Source: Lewinellaceae bacterium (GTDB lineage Bacteria > Bacteroidota > Bacteroidia > Chitinophagales > Saprospiraceae). From it: a DNA stretch of 64,000 nt. A program made the position numbers and the translations under genes. The stretch is from contig JACJYL010000001.1 in NCBI GenBank assembly GCA_020636105.1, forward strand, positions 2,046,001 to 2,110,000, written 5' to 3'. Of this stretch, positions 17,523-27,727 are shown piece by piece. How positions within the stretch are numbered: position 1 is the stretch's first letter; each line of letters opens with the position of its first letter. The notes beneath the pieces were generated by a model. The model ran no database searches, was not told the origin of the DNA, and saw only the letters and a list, made by a program, of their open reading frames with translations.

Positions 17523-19265
17523 ATGAAGCGTTCAATTATTATTGTACTCAGCATTTTTCTCTTGACGGGAATCGCCACTGCCCAACAGTTTTTTACCGTT
17601 GTCGTAGGCACTTTCCTGGATGCAAGGTCAAATGATTTCAATGAGATCAAACCCTATGGATTGGTCTATGCTTATCAACTGGAAGGCAACTTGTCTAAAA
17701 TATATCTCGGAGGTTTTGACAAAAAGGCAAACGCAGAAAAGGTGGTGGCTGCCCTCAAAGAAAAAGGATATACCAGCGCCTTTGTACAGGAAAGACATCT
17801 CAACGAAGGTAAAACGGTCACCGTAATCCAAATGGCTACACGATATGTTAATAAACCTATAGAATGGGAAAAGTTCGAACAAAATGGTCAACTCTATGCC
17901 ATTTTGAATGATGACATGGTCAAGGTGGTCACCGGAATATTTCCCGACGTAGTCTCTGCCAAAAGAAAATTGAGTGAAATCAAAAAATCAGGTTTCTCCG
18001 ATGCTTTCATCAAAAATGTGAACAGTGCCCTGCTGGTAAAAATATCCGAATTTGAGACCGGCATTAAAAAACCTCTGATTCCTATTGCCTTTGAAGATAA
18101 TAAGATTACCAAAGGTGCCCCAACGGGAAATACGACCCGTCCTCCCGACTACGATGTCAAAGTCAGGACCAATCAGCCGAATTTCCCGGCCAGTTATGAT
18201 AATAAAGATTTGACAGCAAAAAACGGAACCGCTGAAACGGTATCCTTCAATGAAGCACCAGCCGGCATGCCCCTGCCGGTCATCCGTCCGGAAGTCAAAC
18301 GCCGTTCGGCCCTTGAGTTGCAAAAAGTGCTCAAAGCCGAAAAGTTTTACACTCAGTCCCTTGACGGTTTCTATGGAAAAGGAACCGAAATGGCCTATCA
18401 GAAAGCCTTAATTGAAAATGCTGAATTGAAAAAATATGTCCTACTGGCAAAGCTTTCTTCTTCTTCAGCTCCAGCCCAGTCGTCTAATTTACTGCAAAAC
18501 GCGATCAACAGGCTGCCCGTTGATCCTTCAGCTATTAATACCATTGACGCATCCAATACTCCGGTGGCAAAAGCCTATAGTGCTTATTATCTTTTTACAA
18601 AACTGGGCCCATCCAGCGATGTCAACCGGTTGATGAGTGGTGCCCTCAAAGGAGCTTTTTCGGGTAAAAAACTGGAGAACAAACCTCCTTTTGATTACAA
18701 CGCCACCTATGCCTATGAAGATATGGATCAGCTGATCCGTCACTTGTTTTACGTGCATGCTGCGCCGGGCAATATTTACGAAGTCCCTTGCTGGGTTTAC
18801 GATCGTCATCCAGGTGAAGCTGCTAAAGCCCAGGCGGCTATTGCAGCCTTTGGCACCAGCGATTTCAAATCTGCCGCTTGTTCCCAACAGTTGGATTGGC
18901 CCGAAATCAATATCCTGGAAGCGATTGCTTCAGACCTCAGCGGCAACCAGGCCTCTGCCTCCAAATTAGCGGCCAGCGCCGCCAAGAGATCACAAATATT
19001 AATGGCTCCCAACAGCCTGAGCAAAGAAGAAAAAACCAGTGCCGAACAATGGAATGAGGATTTGTGGAGCAATCTGAATGCATGGTCTGTGCGCGACCCT
19101 TTACACGAAAGAACCGTTATCGCCCTCAAAATAATTTATTACCAGTCGGCGGTGAGGCTGGAAGATTATTTCATGGATAAAGGGTACTCAGCCAAAGATT
19201 CTAAAGCATTTGCCTTAGTGACCCTTAAGACACTTGTTGCGGATCATTTGGATCGGTTTATCTAA
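17523..19265 (+). CDS. Secreted protein with SPOR-like repeats and peptidoglycan-binding-like segment
   Basis: 580 residues. Signal peptide MKRSIIIVLSIFLLTGIATAQ. Two SPOR-like beta-alpha-beta units follow: about residues 25-95 (KIYLGGFDKKANAEKVVAALKE) and about 120-180 (VVTGIFPDVVSAKRKLSEIKK). A linker rich in Pro/Thr/Asn precedes a segment (ALELQKVLKAEKFYTQSLDG) resembling a peptidoglycan_binding_1 repeat, and a large C-terminal helical domain of unknown kind. The combination suggests a periplasmic protein that senses or binds denuded peptidoglycan. The gene ends at a very strong bidirectional terminator. Confidence 0.75.
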   Translation: MKRSIIIVLSIFLLTGIATAQQFFTVVVGTFLDARSNDFNEIKPYGLVYAYQLEGNLSKIYLGGFDKKANAEKVVAALKEKGYTSAFVQERHLNEGKTVTVIQMATRYVNKPIEWEKFEQNGQLYAILNDDMVKVVTGIFPDVVSAKRKLSEIKKSGFSDAFIKNVNSALLVKISEFETGIKKPLIPIAFEDNKITKGAPTGNTTRPPDYDVKVRTNQPNFPASYDNKDLTAKNGTAETVSFNEAPAGMPLPVIRPEVKRRSALELQKVLKAEKFYTQSLDGFYGKGTEMAYQKALIENAELKKYVLLAKLSSSSAPAQSSNLLQNAINRLPVDPSAINTIDASNTPVAKAYSAYYLFTKLGPSSDVNRLMSGALKGAFSGKKLENKPPFDYNATYAYEDMDQLIRHLFYVHAAPGNIYEVPCWVYDRHPGEAAKAQAAIAAFGTSDFKSAACSQQLDWPEINILEAIASDLSGNQASASKLAASAAKRSQILMAPNSLSKEEKTSAEQWNEDLWSNLNAWSVRDPLHERTVIALKIIYYQSAVRLEDYFMDKGYSAKDSKAFALVTLKTLVADHLDRFI

Positions 19266-19280
19266 ATTCAATAAATTTAT

Positions 19281-19332
19281 CATAACAAAAAAAAGCCCGG
19301 GAGCAATTGCTCCCGGGCTTTTTTTTGTTATG
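19281..19332. terminator. 52-bp perfect palindrome, bidirectional terminator
   Basis: A perfect palindrome centred on GCAATTGC: CATAAC, eight A, GCCCGGGAGCAAT, then its exact complement. Both strands show a GC-rich stem followed by eight T. It sits between the convergent SPOR-like gene and the histidine kinase gene and should stop transcription from both sides. Confidence 0.95.
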
Positions 19333-19346
19333 AAGGAACCCAAATT

Positions 19347-21401
19347 TTAGATTTTCTCAGCAAGCGGAACTGAAAAAATAAAGTTACTGCCTTTCCCAGG
19401 TTCACTTTCCACCCAAATATCTCCGCCCAAATTCTGTACGATCTTTTTACAAATGGAAAGCCCCAGGCCTGCTCCATTGTATTCTTTACGAATGTGGAGT
19501 CGCTGGAACATATCAAAGATTTTGTTGTGGTATTCTTTATCAATTCCAATGCCGTTATCTTTAACAGAAACCTGGCAAAGTCCATCAACAATTTTACTTT
19601 CCACTTCAATTTTTGGAGTAGGATTATTGTTGTATTTCATGGCATTTTCGACCAGGTTTTTCAGCACCAGGAACAACTGGGAGGCATTTCCGGTTACCAT
19701 GGGCAATTGACCGACTTTGAGCTCGACATTATCTTCATGGATACTGGCCTGCAACACATTTTTGATCTTGCCCATAATATTGTTCAGATCCACCGTCTCA
19801 TTGCGAAAATCAATATTCTCTATCCTTGCAAACTCCAGAACACCTTCAATCAAGGCGTGCATTTGCCTCGCATTTCCCTGTACGGTATGCATATAATCCT
19901 CAGTCTCCTCGTCCAGATGGCCATTCAATTTCCGTTCAATAAGTTCTGTAAAACTGATGATATTCCTTAAAGGCTCCTTGAGGTCATGTGAGGTGATGTA
20001 AGCAAATTGTTCGAGCTCCTTATTGGATTTTTCCAGTTTGACATTGGATTTTTTGAGTTCGCTGGTTCTGTCCTCCACTTCTTCCTGCAACTGTTTGTTG
20101 AAGGTTTGTTTCCTCTTATTAGTCTGAAATAAACTCCAGGCTAAATACGAAACGAACAAAAGCACCAGGGCGGTAGTCCACCCGATAATAGTCCTACGCT
20201 GGAGTAAGGCTTCGTTTTTGGCCTGTTCTTCTTTCAGCAGCTGAACCTCAGCATCTCTTTTCTTCGTTTCATACTGTATCGCTAATTCATTGATCTGTCG
20301 GCTTTTTTCTTCGTTGAAAAGGGTATCATTCACCTCTTTATACAAGACTTGGTAATCATAGGCCTTTTCATAATCATTGAACAGTTTATAATTTTGAGAT
20401 ATTGTACCGTATAAATCCCGTATGGTTTGTTTTGCACCCATTTTTTGGGCCAGGGCGAGCGCCTCAAAGCAGTAATCATTCGATACCTGAATATCCCCCT
20501 GTTTTTGAGAAACTTTGCCTAAAAGGCCCAAAATTCTGGCCTTGCCTTCAACATCTTCAAGCTTATCGGCAATTTCCAGCGCTCTGGAAAAATCGCGGGA
20601 TGCCTGTTCATATTTTTTTTCGTTGAAACGAATTTCCCCCATAGTAGCCAACAGGTAACTCACTCCGTATTGGTCATTGATCTTTTCGGAAATGGAAAGC
20701 GCTTCCTGGTATTTTGCCAATGCTTCCTCGTTCTTTTCCATACGATCCAATGATTCCCCAACGTTGGTCAAGGCAATAGACATACCCAGTGAATCCTTTC
20801 GCTCTCTTTGAATGACCAGAGAGCGTTCAAAGTACCCGAGAGCTTCCTCTTGGTTACCTTGTTCAAAATAAATAATGCCGATATTATTGATAAGATTGGC
20901 CACCGCCAGTTTGTCTTTCTCCTCATCCAAGAGGTTCAGCGCTTCATGGTAGTATTTCATGGCCTCGTTGAGGTCGCCACGGTTGGCGTGGATGAGGCCT
21001 ATATTGTTTAAAAATTGTGTTTGCTGTTCGGTTAAATTATTGGCCCGGCAAATTTCGAGACCTCTGCTGAAATAATCCAAAGAGGTATTTAGATCTCCCT
21101 TTTTTTTGTACCCGATCCCAATGACATTCAAAGAGGTGACAATCTTCCCTTGGTCGCTCATTTTTTCTGCCAGAGCCAATGCCTGTTCGGCATAGTCGAT
21201 TACAAATTGTGGATTGGTGGATTCATAAGCCATGCTCAGCCTTTGAAATAAGTTGTATTTCAAGGAATCTTCAGTAGCGGTCTGGATCTCACGAAGCAGG
21301 CTGTCAGCAAGGGCATTTTGCTGAGCCAGTCCCCCCAAAGAAATCAGGAGGAGTTGAATAATGATAAAAATTTTAGGCCCGGCCGATTTCGATATCCCCA
21401 T
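19347..21401 (-). CDS. TPR-containing sensor histidine kinase
   Basis: 684 residues. Signal peptide, then about seven tetratricopeptide units (for example GDLNEAMKYYHEALNLL and GNQEEALGYFERSLVIQ) to about residue 370, one transmembrane helix (IIGWTTALVLLFVSYLAWSLF, about 405-425), a coiled coil, and a kinase core. The H-box is YITSHDLKEPLRNI with the phospho-acceptor His near 470; the ATPase shows NAMKYNN (N box), DNGIGID (G1) and GAGLGLSICKK (G2). No receiver domain is present. The periplasmic TPR region probably detects a protein or peptide signal. No response regulator gene is adjacent, so it is an orphan kinase. Confidence 0.92.
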   Translation of the reverse strand: MGISKSAGPKIFIIIQLLLISLGGLAQQNALADSLLREIQTATEDSLKYNLFQRLSMAYESTNPQFVIDYAEQALALAEKMSDQGKIVTSLNVIGIGYKKKGDLNTSLDYFSRGLEICRANNLTEQQTQFLNNIGLIHANRGDLNEAMKYYHEALNLLDEEKDKLAVANLINNIGIIYFEQGNQEEALGYFERSLVIQRERKDSLGMSIALTNVGESLDRMEKNEEALAKYQEALSISEKINDQYGVSYLLATMGEIRFNEKKYEQASRDFSRALEIADKLEDVEGKARILGLLGKVSQKQGDIQVSNDYCFEALALAQKMGAKQTIRDLYGTISQNYKLFNDYEKAYDYQVLYKEVNDTLFNEEKSRQINELAIQYETKKRDAEVQLLKEEQAKNEALLQRRTIIGWTTALVLLFVSYLAWSLFQTNKRKQTFNKQLQEEVEDRTSELKKSNVKLEKSNKELEQFAYITSHDLKEPLRNIISFTELIERKLNGHLDEETEDYMHTVQGNARQMHALIEGVLEFARIENIDFRNETVDLNNIMGKIKNVLQASIHEDNVELKVGQLPMVTGNASQLFLVLKNLVENAMKYNNNPTPKIEVESKIVDGLCQVSVKDNGIGIDKEYHNKIFDMFQRLHIRKEYNGAGLGLSICKKIVQNLGGDIWVESEPGKGSNFIFSVPLAEKI

Positions 21402-21512
21402 AAAGCAGGTTAATTATCCCAACCCAAAGTTTTAAGTAAGCGGTTATAAATTTTAATAATCGTGAAATATACGGAACAAAAAATAGCTAGCCTAAAAAAT
21501 CACGATCAATTT

Positions 21513-22124
21513 TTATTTCATTTTGGGTCTTCTTCTTTTACCTCCCTGTCTCATCATAGCTCCCCCGGCGTTGCCCATCCGGGTTGCCGCCTTTACCTGG
21601 CCCTGGTTCTGCAAGGCTTTTTCAAGCATTTTCTTTTGTTCCTTGATGTTGGAGTCTGTAATTTTCAGGTTTTTGATGTTCCGGTAATAATTCTGTGCCT
21701 GCTTCCATTTGCCCTTTGAAGCTGCAATATTGGCCAACTGGATCTGTAGCATGGCTTTTTCATTTTCAGTAGGCACCTCGATCTCTTCAGCCATTTTCAG
21801 GTACTTCTCACCGCCTTCCATATCTTTTCTGGACAAAGCGATATTTCCTTTCAACATATAAAAATAGGCCCGGTTGGTCGCGTACAAAAACTTAGGAAAA
21901 AGCGTCAGGTTCAACATTTTTTCTGCCTTGTCAAAATTTTCAGTCTGCAAAGCTTTGGCTGCGCTGCCTACGGTTCCAAGCAATACATATCCCACCAATA
22001 AAATCAGCCCGACCAGCCAAAAAGGAAAGCCGTACCAAAACCCCTGGGTCACTGACAAAAGAATTCCGCCTCCGATTCCAACAACGATTAAGGCTATTTT
22101 TAAATAAGGATTAATTGTAAACAT
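21513..22124 (-). CDS. Membrane-anchored TPR-like protein
   Basis: 203 residues. Two N-terminal hydrophobic helices (IALIVVGIGGGILLSV and FWLVGLILLVGYVLLGTV), then helical repeats including FYMLKGNIALSRKDMEGGEKY and ANIAASKGKWKQAQNYYRNI, which read as degenerate TPRs, and a basic Gly/Met/Arg-rich tail (MGNAGGAMMRQGGKRRRPK). Likely an inner-membrane scaffold with a cytoplasmic TPR domain. It lies about 110 bp upstream of the kinase gene on the same strand; co-transcription is possible. Confidence 0.7.
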   Translation of the reverse strand: MFTINPYLKIALIVVGIGGGILLSVTQGFWYGFPFWLVGLILLVGYVLLGTVGSAAKALQTENFDKAEKMLNLTLFPKFLYATNRAYFYMLKGNIALSRKDMEGGEKYLKMAEEIEVPTENEKAMLQIQLANIAASKGKWKQAQNYYRNIKNLKITDSNIKEQKKMLEKALQNQGQVKAATRMGNAGGAMMRQGGKRRRPKMK

Positions 22125-22644
22125 AATATATTCAGATTTTCAGCAAAGGTAATAACTCCAATCCACTTTTGAAATTAATAGTTGCTTTTAAATTGATGCT
22201 CATGATCAGTGCCGAATCAATCGCTGTAGGTTAGGTAGATAGCAAAAAAAAGGGAGCAAAAAATTGCTCCCCTCAGAAAAACACCTAAAACCCATATTAT
22301 ATCTTAAAAATCATTTATTCTTTTAGAGCAGACTGAAGACAGAAGACAACTTTCAGTCTAAATAACTTATTTGTTTCATGCTTCTGCTTCAGTTTGCCAT
22401 AGTACGTTTACCTCTCATTTCAATCGCCTCAGTAGTTTTCGCTTAGTCAAGGATTATACTCATCCCCTTTCTAATTTCGTAAATTATGACGACTGTTTTC
22501 TGAAAGGTCACCGGAAAAAATATTTTTTTTTATCTTTTTATTAAATTTATTTATATTACATTGATTTACAATTATTTATATAAAATATTTATTTTTCAGC
22601 CCATCGATTTTTTCTTTAACATCGAGAAAAATCATTCCTTCCCT
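22125..22644. other. Intergenic region without a gene
   Basis: 520 bp between two minus-strand genes. It contains a terminator hairpin (22252-22271) and AT-rich sequence; a weak GACTGA/TCAGTC hairpin lies near 22330-22357. I see no credible coding frame. Confidence 0.5.
22252..22271 (-). terminator. Terminator downstream of htrA-like gene
   Basis: GGGAGCAA / TTGCTCCC with an AAAA loop; on the minus strand it is followed by eight T. It lies about 370 bp after the protease stop, so it probably ends that transcript or a read-through into the TPR gene. Confidence 0.75.
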
Positions 22645-23766
22645 TTATTGGCTTTCTGCCAATTGAAGTTTTATTTCCATCTTTTTTTCATCTCTCAACA
22701 AAGTGACCGTAATTTCTTCACCAACCTTATAGTTTTCCAGGGCAAGATTCACTTCATTGCTTGAGGAAATTTTTTCTGCTCCCACGCCTATGATTATATC
22801 TCCTAATTTAACGTTTCCAAACCGATCCACCATGGTCGGCTTGATGCCCGCTTTCTCGGCCGGGCCACCTTCCACCACATCATAAACCAAAGCCCCGGTA
22901 ATATTTCGCAGAGGACGGGCAAATTCAATGCCCATGGAAGGCCGGTTGATTTTACCGTATTGGATTAATTCAGGAACCACCCACTTCACTACATCTACCG
23001 GAATGGAAAAACCAATTCCTGCCGAAGCGCCCGAGGGACTGTAAATGGCGGTATTTACTCCAATCAAACGACCGGAAGAATCCAGTAGCGGGCCGCCGGA
23101 ATTTCCGGGATTGATGGCAGCATCGGTTTGGATGGCTCCACGGATTGGAGTTCCTGCTACAGATTCAATTTCCCTTCCAAGGGCACTTACAATACCCGTT
23201 GTCAATGATTGGTCCAACCCAAAGGGATTGCCGATGGCCAATACAGTCTGTCCTACTCTAAGGTTATCGGATTCCCCCACCGGGAGACCGGCCAATTTAT
23301 CTCTGGGAGCATTGATCTCTAATACCGCCAGGTCCTTCTCCGGCGCAACCCCCACCAGTGAAGCCTCCCAGCTGCTATGATCAGCCAGGGTAACCTGGGC
23401 TTTGTCAGCCCCCTGGATAACGTGATAATTGGTAACAATATGACCTTCCTTGTCCCAAACAAATCCAGAACCCGTTCCGCGAGGGACTTCCATGATGTTC
23501 CTGTTGAAAAAATCCCTCCGGACATTAGAAGTGGTGATAAAACAAACAGACGGAGCACTCTTTTCAAAGAGCCGAATGGTTTTCATTTCCGTTCCGTCAA
23601 TACCTATATCGGCAGATGTTTCATCTGAATTGCTGACCAGAACCACAGATGGTTCATTTGTAGATTCAGATATTGTATCCATTTTATTCCAGGAAACTCC
23701 TGCGAAAAAACCTGCCGCCAGAATGACGAACCATAGGAGCGTTTTTAAGGTTTTCATCTTCTTCAA
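22645..23766 (-). CDS. HtrA/DegQ-type serine protease with PDZ domain
   Basis: 373 residues. An N-terminal signal anchor (LLWFVILAAGFFAGVSW) leads to a trypsin-like domain with the triad His115 (VTNYHVIQG), Asp145 (EKDLAVLEI) and Ser223 (NPGNSGGPLLD), followed by one PDZ domain (about 285-370, GGPAEKAGIKP, GDIIIGVG). One PDZ rather than two places it with the short HtrA/DegS-like S1C proteases. It should degrade or sense misfolded envelope proteins in the periplasm. Confidence 0.93.
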   Translation of the reverse strand: MKKMKTLKTLLWFVILAAGFFAGVSWNKMDTISESTNEPSVVLVSNSDETSADIGIDGTEMKTIRLFEKSAPSVCFITTSNVRRDFFNRNIMEVPRGTGSGFVWDKEGHIVTNYHVIQGADKAQVTLADHSSWEASLVGVAPEKDLAVLEINAPRDKLAGLPVGESDNLRVGQTVLAIGNPFGLDQSLTTGIVSALGREIESVAGTPIRGAIQTDAAINPGNSGGPLLDSSGRLIGVNTAIYSPSGASAGIGFSIPVDVVKWVVPELIQYGKINRPSMGIEFARPLRNITGALVYDVVEGGPAEKAGIKPTMVDRFGNVKLGDIIIGVGAEKISSSNEVNLALENYKVGEEITVTLLRDEKKMEIKLQLAESQ

Positions 23767-23872
23767 TGTTTTATTGTTTTAATAATCCATTGGGGTCTGC
23801 TAAACCCGAACAACAAACCCCAAATTATTTGTATAGTTTAAATTTTTAAAGCCTGCCAACGATATGTATCCA

Positions 23873-25156
23873 TTAGGTCTTTCTTTTCTTTTTCTTGGCC
23901 GCAGGAAACAGCACATTATCCAGGATGAGCCGGTAGCCCGGAGAATTGGGGTGCAAACTCAAGTCTGTTTCCGGATCATTGACGAAATGGCGATAATCTT
24001 CAGGGTCATGGCCTCCGTAAAAAGTCCAGAAACCTTTGCCATAAGTACCGTGAATGTAACGTACCTCTCCGGCTGGTTTATTTTCCCCCAGCACCAGTAC
24101 ATCCGGTTTGACGTAATCTCTGATGAAAGCCGTAGTTTGTCCCATAAATCCCTTCACGGTACGGGTGTGGTTTTGAGTGAGCATGCTGGGTACCGGATCC
24201 CATTTGGCAGAAAAATCAAACAAGGTAAAATAATCCTGCTCCGGCATGACGGTCCTGGCTGGAGGACCATTATCAATGGTGGAGAATTCATAGGTGAGCG
24301 GATCTTTGATCAGTTTGAAATCTCTGAAGGCAAAAGTCTGCGAGAAATCGAGTTTTTGCTGGGCATTCGGGTCGGCTGCGTCCCCATCGTAAATCGGCGC
24401 GCAAATATCTACGCCTTCTGCGGCAAGCGCAATATCATAGGTATCGGTGGCAGAACACATGGCAAACATGAATCCCCCGCCGCCGACGTATTCTTTAATC
24501 CTCTTGACCACAGCCAGTTTAAGCTGTGAAACCTTACTAAATCCAAGGCTTGTGGCCAGGTCTTCCATTTTTTTCTGACTCTCCCTGTACCATGCCTGGT
24601 TGTGGTAACTGCGGTAGAATTTGCCATACTGGCCTGTAAAATCTTCGTGGTGAAGGTGCAACCAATCGTATTTGGGGAGTTGATCTTCCATGACTTCCTT
24701 ATCGTAAATCGTTTCGTAAGGAATTTCGGCATAAGTGAGCACCATGGTCACGGCATCATCCCAGGGTTGTATTTTTTCTCCCTTACTGTTAAAATCAGGC
24801 GTATAGACTGCTATTTTGGGAGCCACCTCCAGTTTCATCGCCTCCATATTCACCTCCGGATTGGAAATATCGTCCAGTATTTTTCCGAATTGCGCATCGG
24901 CAATGATTTCAAAGCTGACCCCCCTGGTCAGGCATTCTTTTTCAAACAGGGCGTTGTGCCTGAATGCAAAACTACCTCCCCGGTAATTGAGCAGCCACCA
25001 GGCCTCTGCGCCGTTATCAAGTACCCAATAGGTTATGCCATAAGCTTTGAGGTGGTCTTTTTGTGATTCCGCATCCATGGGCAAAAGAATATAAGCTGCC
25101 TTCATGGGTAATACTGCGGCCATAAGGAATAGAAATAATACTGTCAGTCGTTGCAT
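23873..25156 (-). CDS. Secreted amidotransferase-like protein (family often labelled asparagine synthetase B)
   Basis: About 427 residues from the ATG at 25156, which starts a clean signal peptide (MQRLTVLFLFLMAAVLPMKAA); ATGs at 25177 and 25285 would place it internally. The body has the look of a class I glutamine-amidotransferase-like Rossmann fold: KIAVYTPDFNSKGEKIQPWD at the start and an elbow GGGGFMFAMCSATDTYDIAL with a candidate nucleophilic Cys. Related Bacteroidota proteins are commonly named asparagine synthetase B, although true AsnB is cytoplasmic and quite different. Ends in a basic tail KKKKRKT. Function uncertain. Confidence 0.7.
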   Translation of the reverse strand: MQRLTVLFLFLMAAVLPMKAAYILLPMDAESQKDHLKAYGITYWVLDNGAEAWWLLNYRGGSFAFRHNALFEKECLTRGVSFEIIADAQFGKILDDISNPEVNMEAMKLEVAPKIAVYTPDFNSKGEKIQPWDDAVTMVLTYAEIPYETIYDKEVMEDQLPKYDWLHLHHEDFTGQYGKFYRSYHNQAWYRESQKKMEDLATSLGFSKVSQLKLAVVKRIKEYVGGGGFMFAMCSATDTYDIALAAEGVDICAPIYDGDAADPNAQQKLDFSQTFAFRDFKLIKDPLTYEFSTIDNGPPARTVMPEQDYFTLFDFSAKWDPVPSMLTQNHTRTVKGFMGQTTAFIRDYVKPDVLVLGENKPAGEVRYIHGTYGKGFWTFYGGHDPEDYRHFVNDPETDLSLHPNSPGYRLILDNVLFPAAKKKKRKT

Positions 25157-25285
25157 ATGTGTGATTTTTATGTCCATAAATTCGGGCATCAGGTATTTTA
25201 AAGTCTGCTCATGCCCAACTCTCACCGGATTCGGGTATTGAACATGAATTCTTTTCAAAACAAACATCCTTAAGAACAAATCCAT

Positions 25286-25627
25286 TCAACTTTTGTTGTT
25301 TTGATGAGCAAATGTAACGGGATTTTGACATTTGTGCCCGCTACATTCATCATTTAAGATTTTATTAGCATTCAATTGTGAAAATGGTAAAAATCCTGCA
25401 AGGCAAATGAATAAGGGAAAAACGCCTGCAATCCATTCCCGGAGTGGATGATTTGCGTATTTATTATTAGAATTTTTCTATTATTGTGCCTCATTAACAC
25501 CGAAGAAATATATTTGGCCTAATAAAAGTAACACCTTTGCCATTATATAACTTCAAACTTGCCTCTTTCATCAACAGACAGGTTTGAAATTTAGTGTTTT
25601 GCAATAAAAATTTAATTAAGCTTCAAA
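25286..25627. other. Intergenic region between divergent genes
   Basis: About 340 bp, AT-rich, expected to hold the divergent promoters. TTTGG near 25513 and ACACCTTTGC near 25531 resemble -33 and -7 elements for the plus-strand gene but the TA of the -7 is not conserved. Nothing else recognised. Confidence 0.4.
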
Positions 25628-27727
25628 ATGGATCAAATTAGCTTTCAATATCCAGGTTGGTACCTCATTTTATGTATTCTCGCAGGATTGGTGTATGCGC
25701 TGGTGCTGTATTACAAAAATGACAGTTTCCGTCAACAGAGTCGCTGGCTGAACTGGTTATTGGGAGGGGTTCGCTTTTTCACAGTGACCCTGCTCGCCGT
25801 TCTGCTGATGTCGCCTTTGCTGAAATCCCTGCAAACGGAAAGCAAAAAGCCTATCGTTCTCATCGCACAGGACGTTTCGGAATCGGTTTCCCTGGTGATT
25901 GACTCCACCAAAATCGACGGGTACAGGCAGGACCTGGAGCAGCTCAAAAGCCGGCTGGAAGAAAATTACGAAGTCCATGAATATGCTTTCGGAGATAACG
26001 TACGAGAAGGGATCGATTTTGAATTCAAAGATAAGGTGAGTAATATTTCTGACCTTTTTGAAACCGTTTACGACCTTTTCAGCAATCAAAACCTGGGAGC
26101 TGTCATCCTCGCTTCGGATGGAATTTACAATGAAGGAAGCAATCCTGTTTATTCGGGCGCCAAATTACCGGTGCCGGTATATTCAATCGCCTTAGGAGAT
26201 ACGACAGCTAAACGGGATCTTCTACTGAAGCGTGTTTTCCATAATGAAATAGCCTACCTGGGCGATAAATTCGCTACACAGGTGGATATTGCCGCCCGCA
26301 ATTTCAAAGGGAGTTCAGCCGTACTTAATGTCTATAAAATTGAGGCCGGGACCCCAAATTCCCTTCAACAGATACCGATCACCATCGATGAAACGAATTT
26401 CTTCAAAACGGTTGAGATTGTGCTGGATGCCGATAAAAGCGGGGTTCAACAATATCGTTTCAGCCTGACCCAATTGCCCGGCGAACAGTCCATAGTCAAT
26501 AACCGAAAGGATATTTTTATCGACGTATTGGATGCCCGCCAGAAAATACTCATTGTCGCCAATGCGCCACACCCCGACATTTCGGCCCTGCGCAACAGCA
26601 TTTCTTCCAATAAAAACTACCAGGTGGATGTCGTATATGCCGACAATCCGAATATTAATGCAGCGGCTTACGATCTGCTGATTTTGCATCAGCTGCCCTC
26701 CTTTAACAGGGATATTACCACTATCCTGAACCTGATTAAAAACCGAAAAATCCCGGTATTGTACATCATTGGCAACCAAACAGCGATTAACCGGCTGAAC
26801 CAGGCACAATCCATCCTGGATATACGGCCCGGCGGGTTGAATATGAATGAAGTTCAGGCGCAAATTGCCAAAGATTTCACCCAGTTCAAATTAAGTGATG
26901 ACCTTCGCCAGGCCCTGCCCAATTTTGCGCCCCTCAAGGCTCCTTTCGGGGAATTCGACCTTACCGGAAACGGCCAGGCCGTGCTCTATCAAAGGATTGG
27001 CAAAATCGATACCAATTACCCCCTGCTCGTCATCGGGGAACAAAATAATGTGCGTACGGGGATCCTCTGTGCGGAAGGAATCTGGCAATGGAGGCTTTTT
27101 GATTATTTACAACGCGGCAACCACGACATTTTCAATGAACTGATCGGCAAAACCATCCAATATCTAAGCTTAAAGGAAGACAAACGCCGTTTCAGGGTGA
27201 GCCTGACCAAAAATATATTTAATGAAAACGAACCCATCCTCTTAGATGCTGAATTGTACGACAGTAACTATGAGCTCGTGAACGACCCGGAAGTTACCGT
27301 AACCATCTCGGACAGTGAAGGCAGGAACTTCAACTATGTTTTCAACAAAACGACTACAGCCTATTCACTGAATGCCGGAATCCTGCCGGTGGGCAATTAT
27401 ACCTTTACGGCCAATACTGAATTCAACGGTGAGCCACTGACATTCAACGGACGTTTCAGCATTCAGGCGGTTCAGATGGAACTTTATGAGACCACGGCCA
27501 ATCACGCCATGCTCCGTTTGCTGAGCGATGAATTTGGCGGGGCCCTCGTTTATCCGGATCAGATCAATAGTATTGCGGATAAAATTGAAGCCTCCGGAAA
27601 GGTAAAACCGGTCATTTACCAGTCTGTAAAGAACCGCCCGGTGATCGATCTTAAAGGGATCTTTTTCCTCCTCCTCCTTTTGCTAACCTTTGAATGGTTT
27701 ATGAGAAGATTCTATGGGGCTTATTGA
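25628..27727 (+). CDS. Membrane protein with VWA-like domain
   Basis: 699 residues. Two N-terminal membrane helices (LILCILAGLVYALVLYY and FFTVTLLAVLLMSPLL) and one C-terminal helix (GIFFLLLLLLTFEWFMRRF) bracket a large periplasmic region. Residues about 75-190 look like a von Willebrand A domain: IVLIAQDVSESVSL carries the DxSxS metal site and VILASDGIYNEG the following strand-loop. Beta-rich regions follow. The plan matches the large VWA proteins next to Bat-type genes in Bacteroidota, but no bat or moxR gene is adjacent. Role unknown, probably protein-protein adhesion or complex assembly in the envelope. Confidence 0.78.
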   Translation: MDQISFQYPGWYLILCILAGLVYALVLYYKNDSFRQQSRWLNWLLGGVRFFTVTLLAVLLMSPLLKSLQTESKKPIVLIAQDVSESVSLVIDSTKIDGYRQDLEQLKSRLEENYEVHEYAFGDNVREGIDFEFKDKVSNISDLFETVYDLFSNQNLGAVILASDGIYNEGSNPVYSGAKLPVPVYSIALGDTTAKRDLLLKRVFHNEIAYLGDKFATQVDIAARNFKGSSAVLNVYKIEAGTPNSLQQIPITIDETNFFKTVEIVLDADKSGVQQYRFSLTQLPGEQSIVNNRKDIFIDVLDARQKILIVANAPHPDISALRNSISSNKNYQVDVVYADNPNINAAAYDLLILHQLPSFNRDITTILNLIKNRKIPVLYIIGNQTAINRLNQAQSILDIRPGGLNMNEVQAQIAKDFTQFKLSDDLRQALPNFAPLKAPFGEFDLTGNGQAVLYQRIGKIDTNYPLLVIGEQNNVRTGILCAEGIWQWRLFDYLQRGNHDIFNELIGKTIQYLSLKEDKRRFRVSLTKNIFNENEPILLDAELYDSNYELVNDPEVTVTISDSEGRNFNYVFNKTTTAYSLNAGILPVGNYTFTANTEFNGEPLTFNGRFSIQAVQMELYETTANHAMLRLLSDEFGGALVYPDQINSIADKIEASGKVKPVIYQSVKNRPVIDLKGIFFLLLLLLTFEWFMRRFYGAY

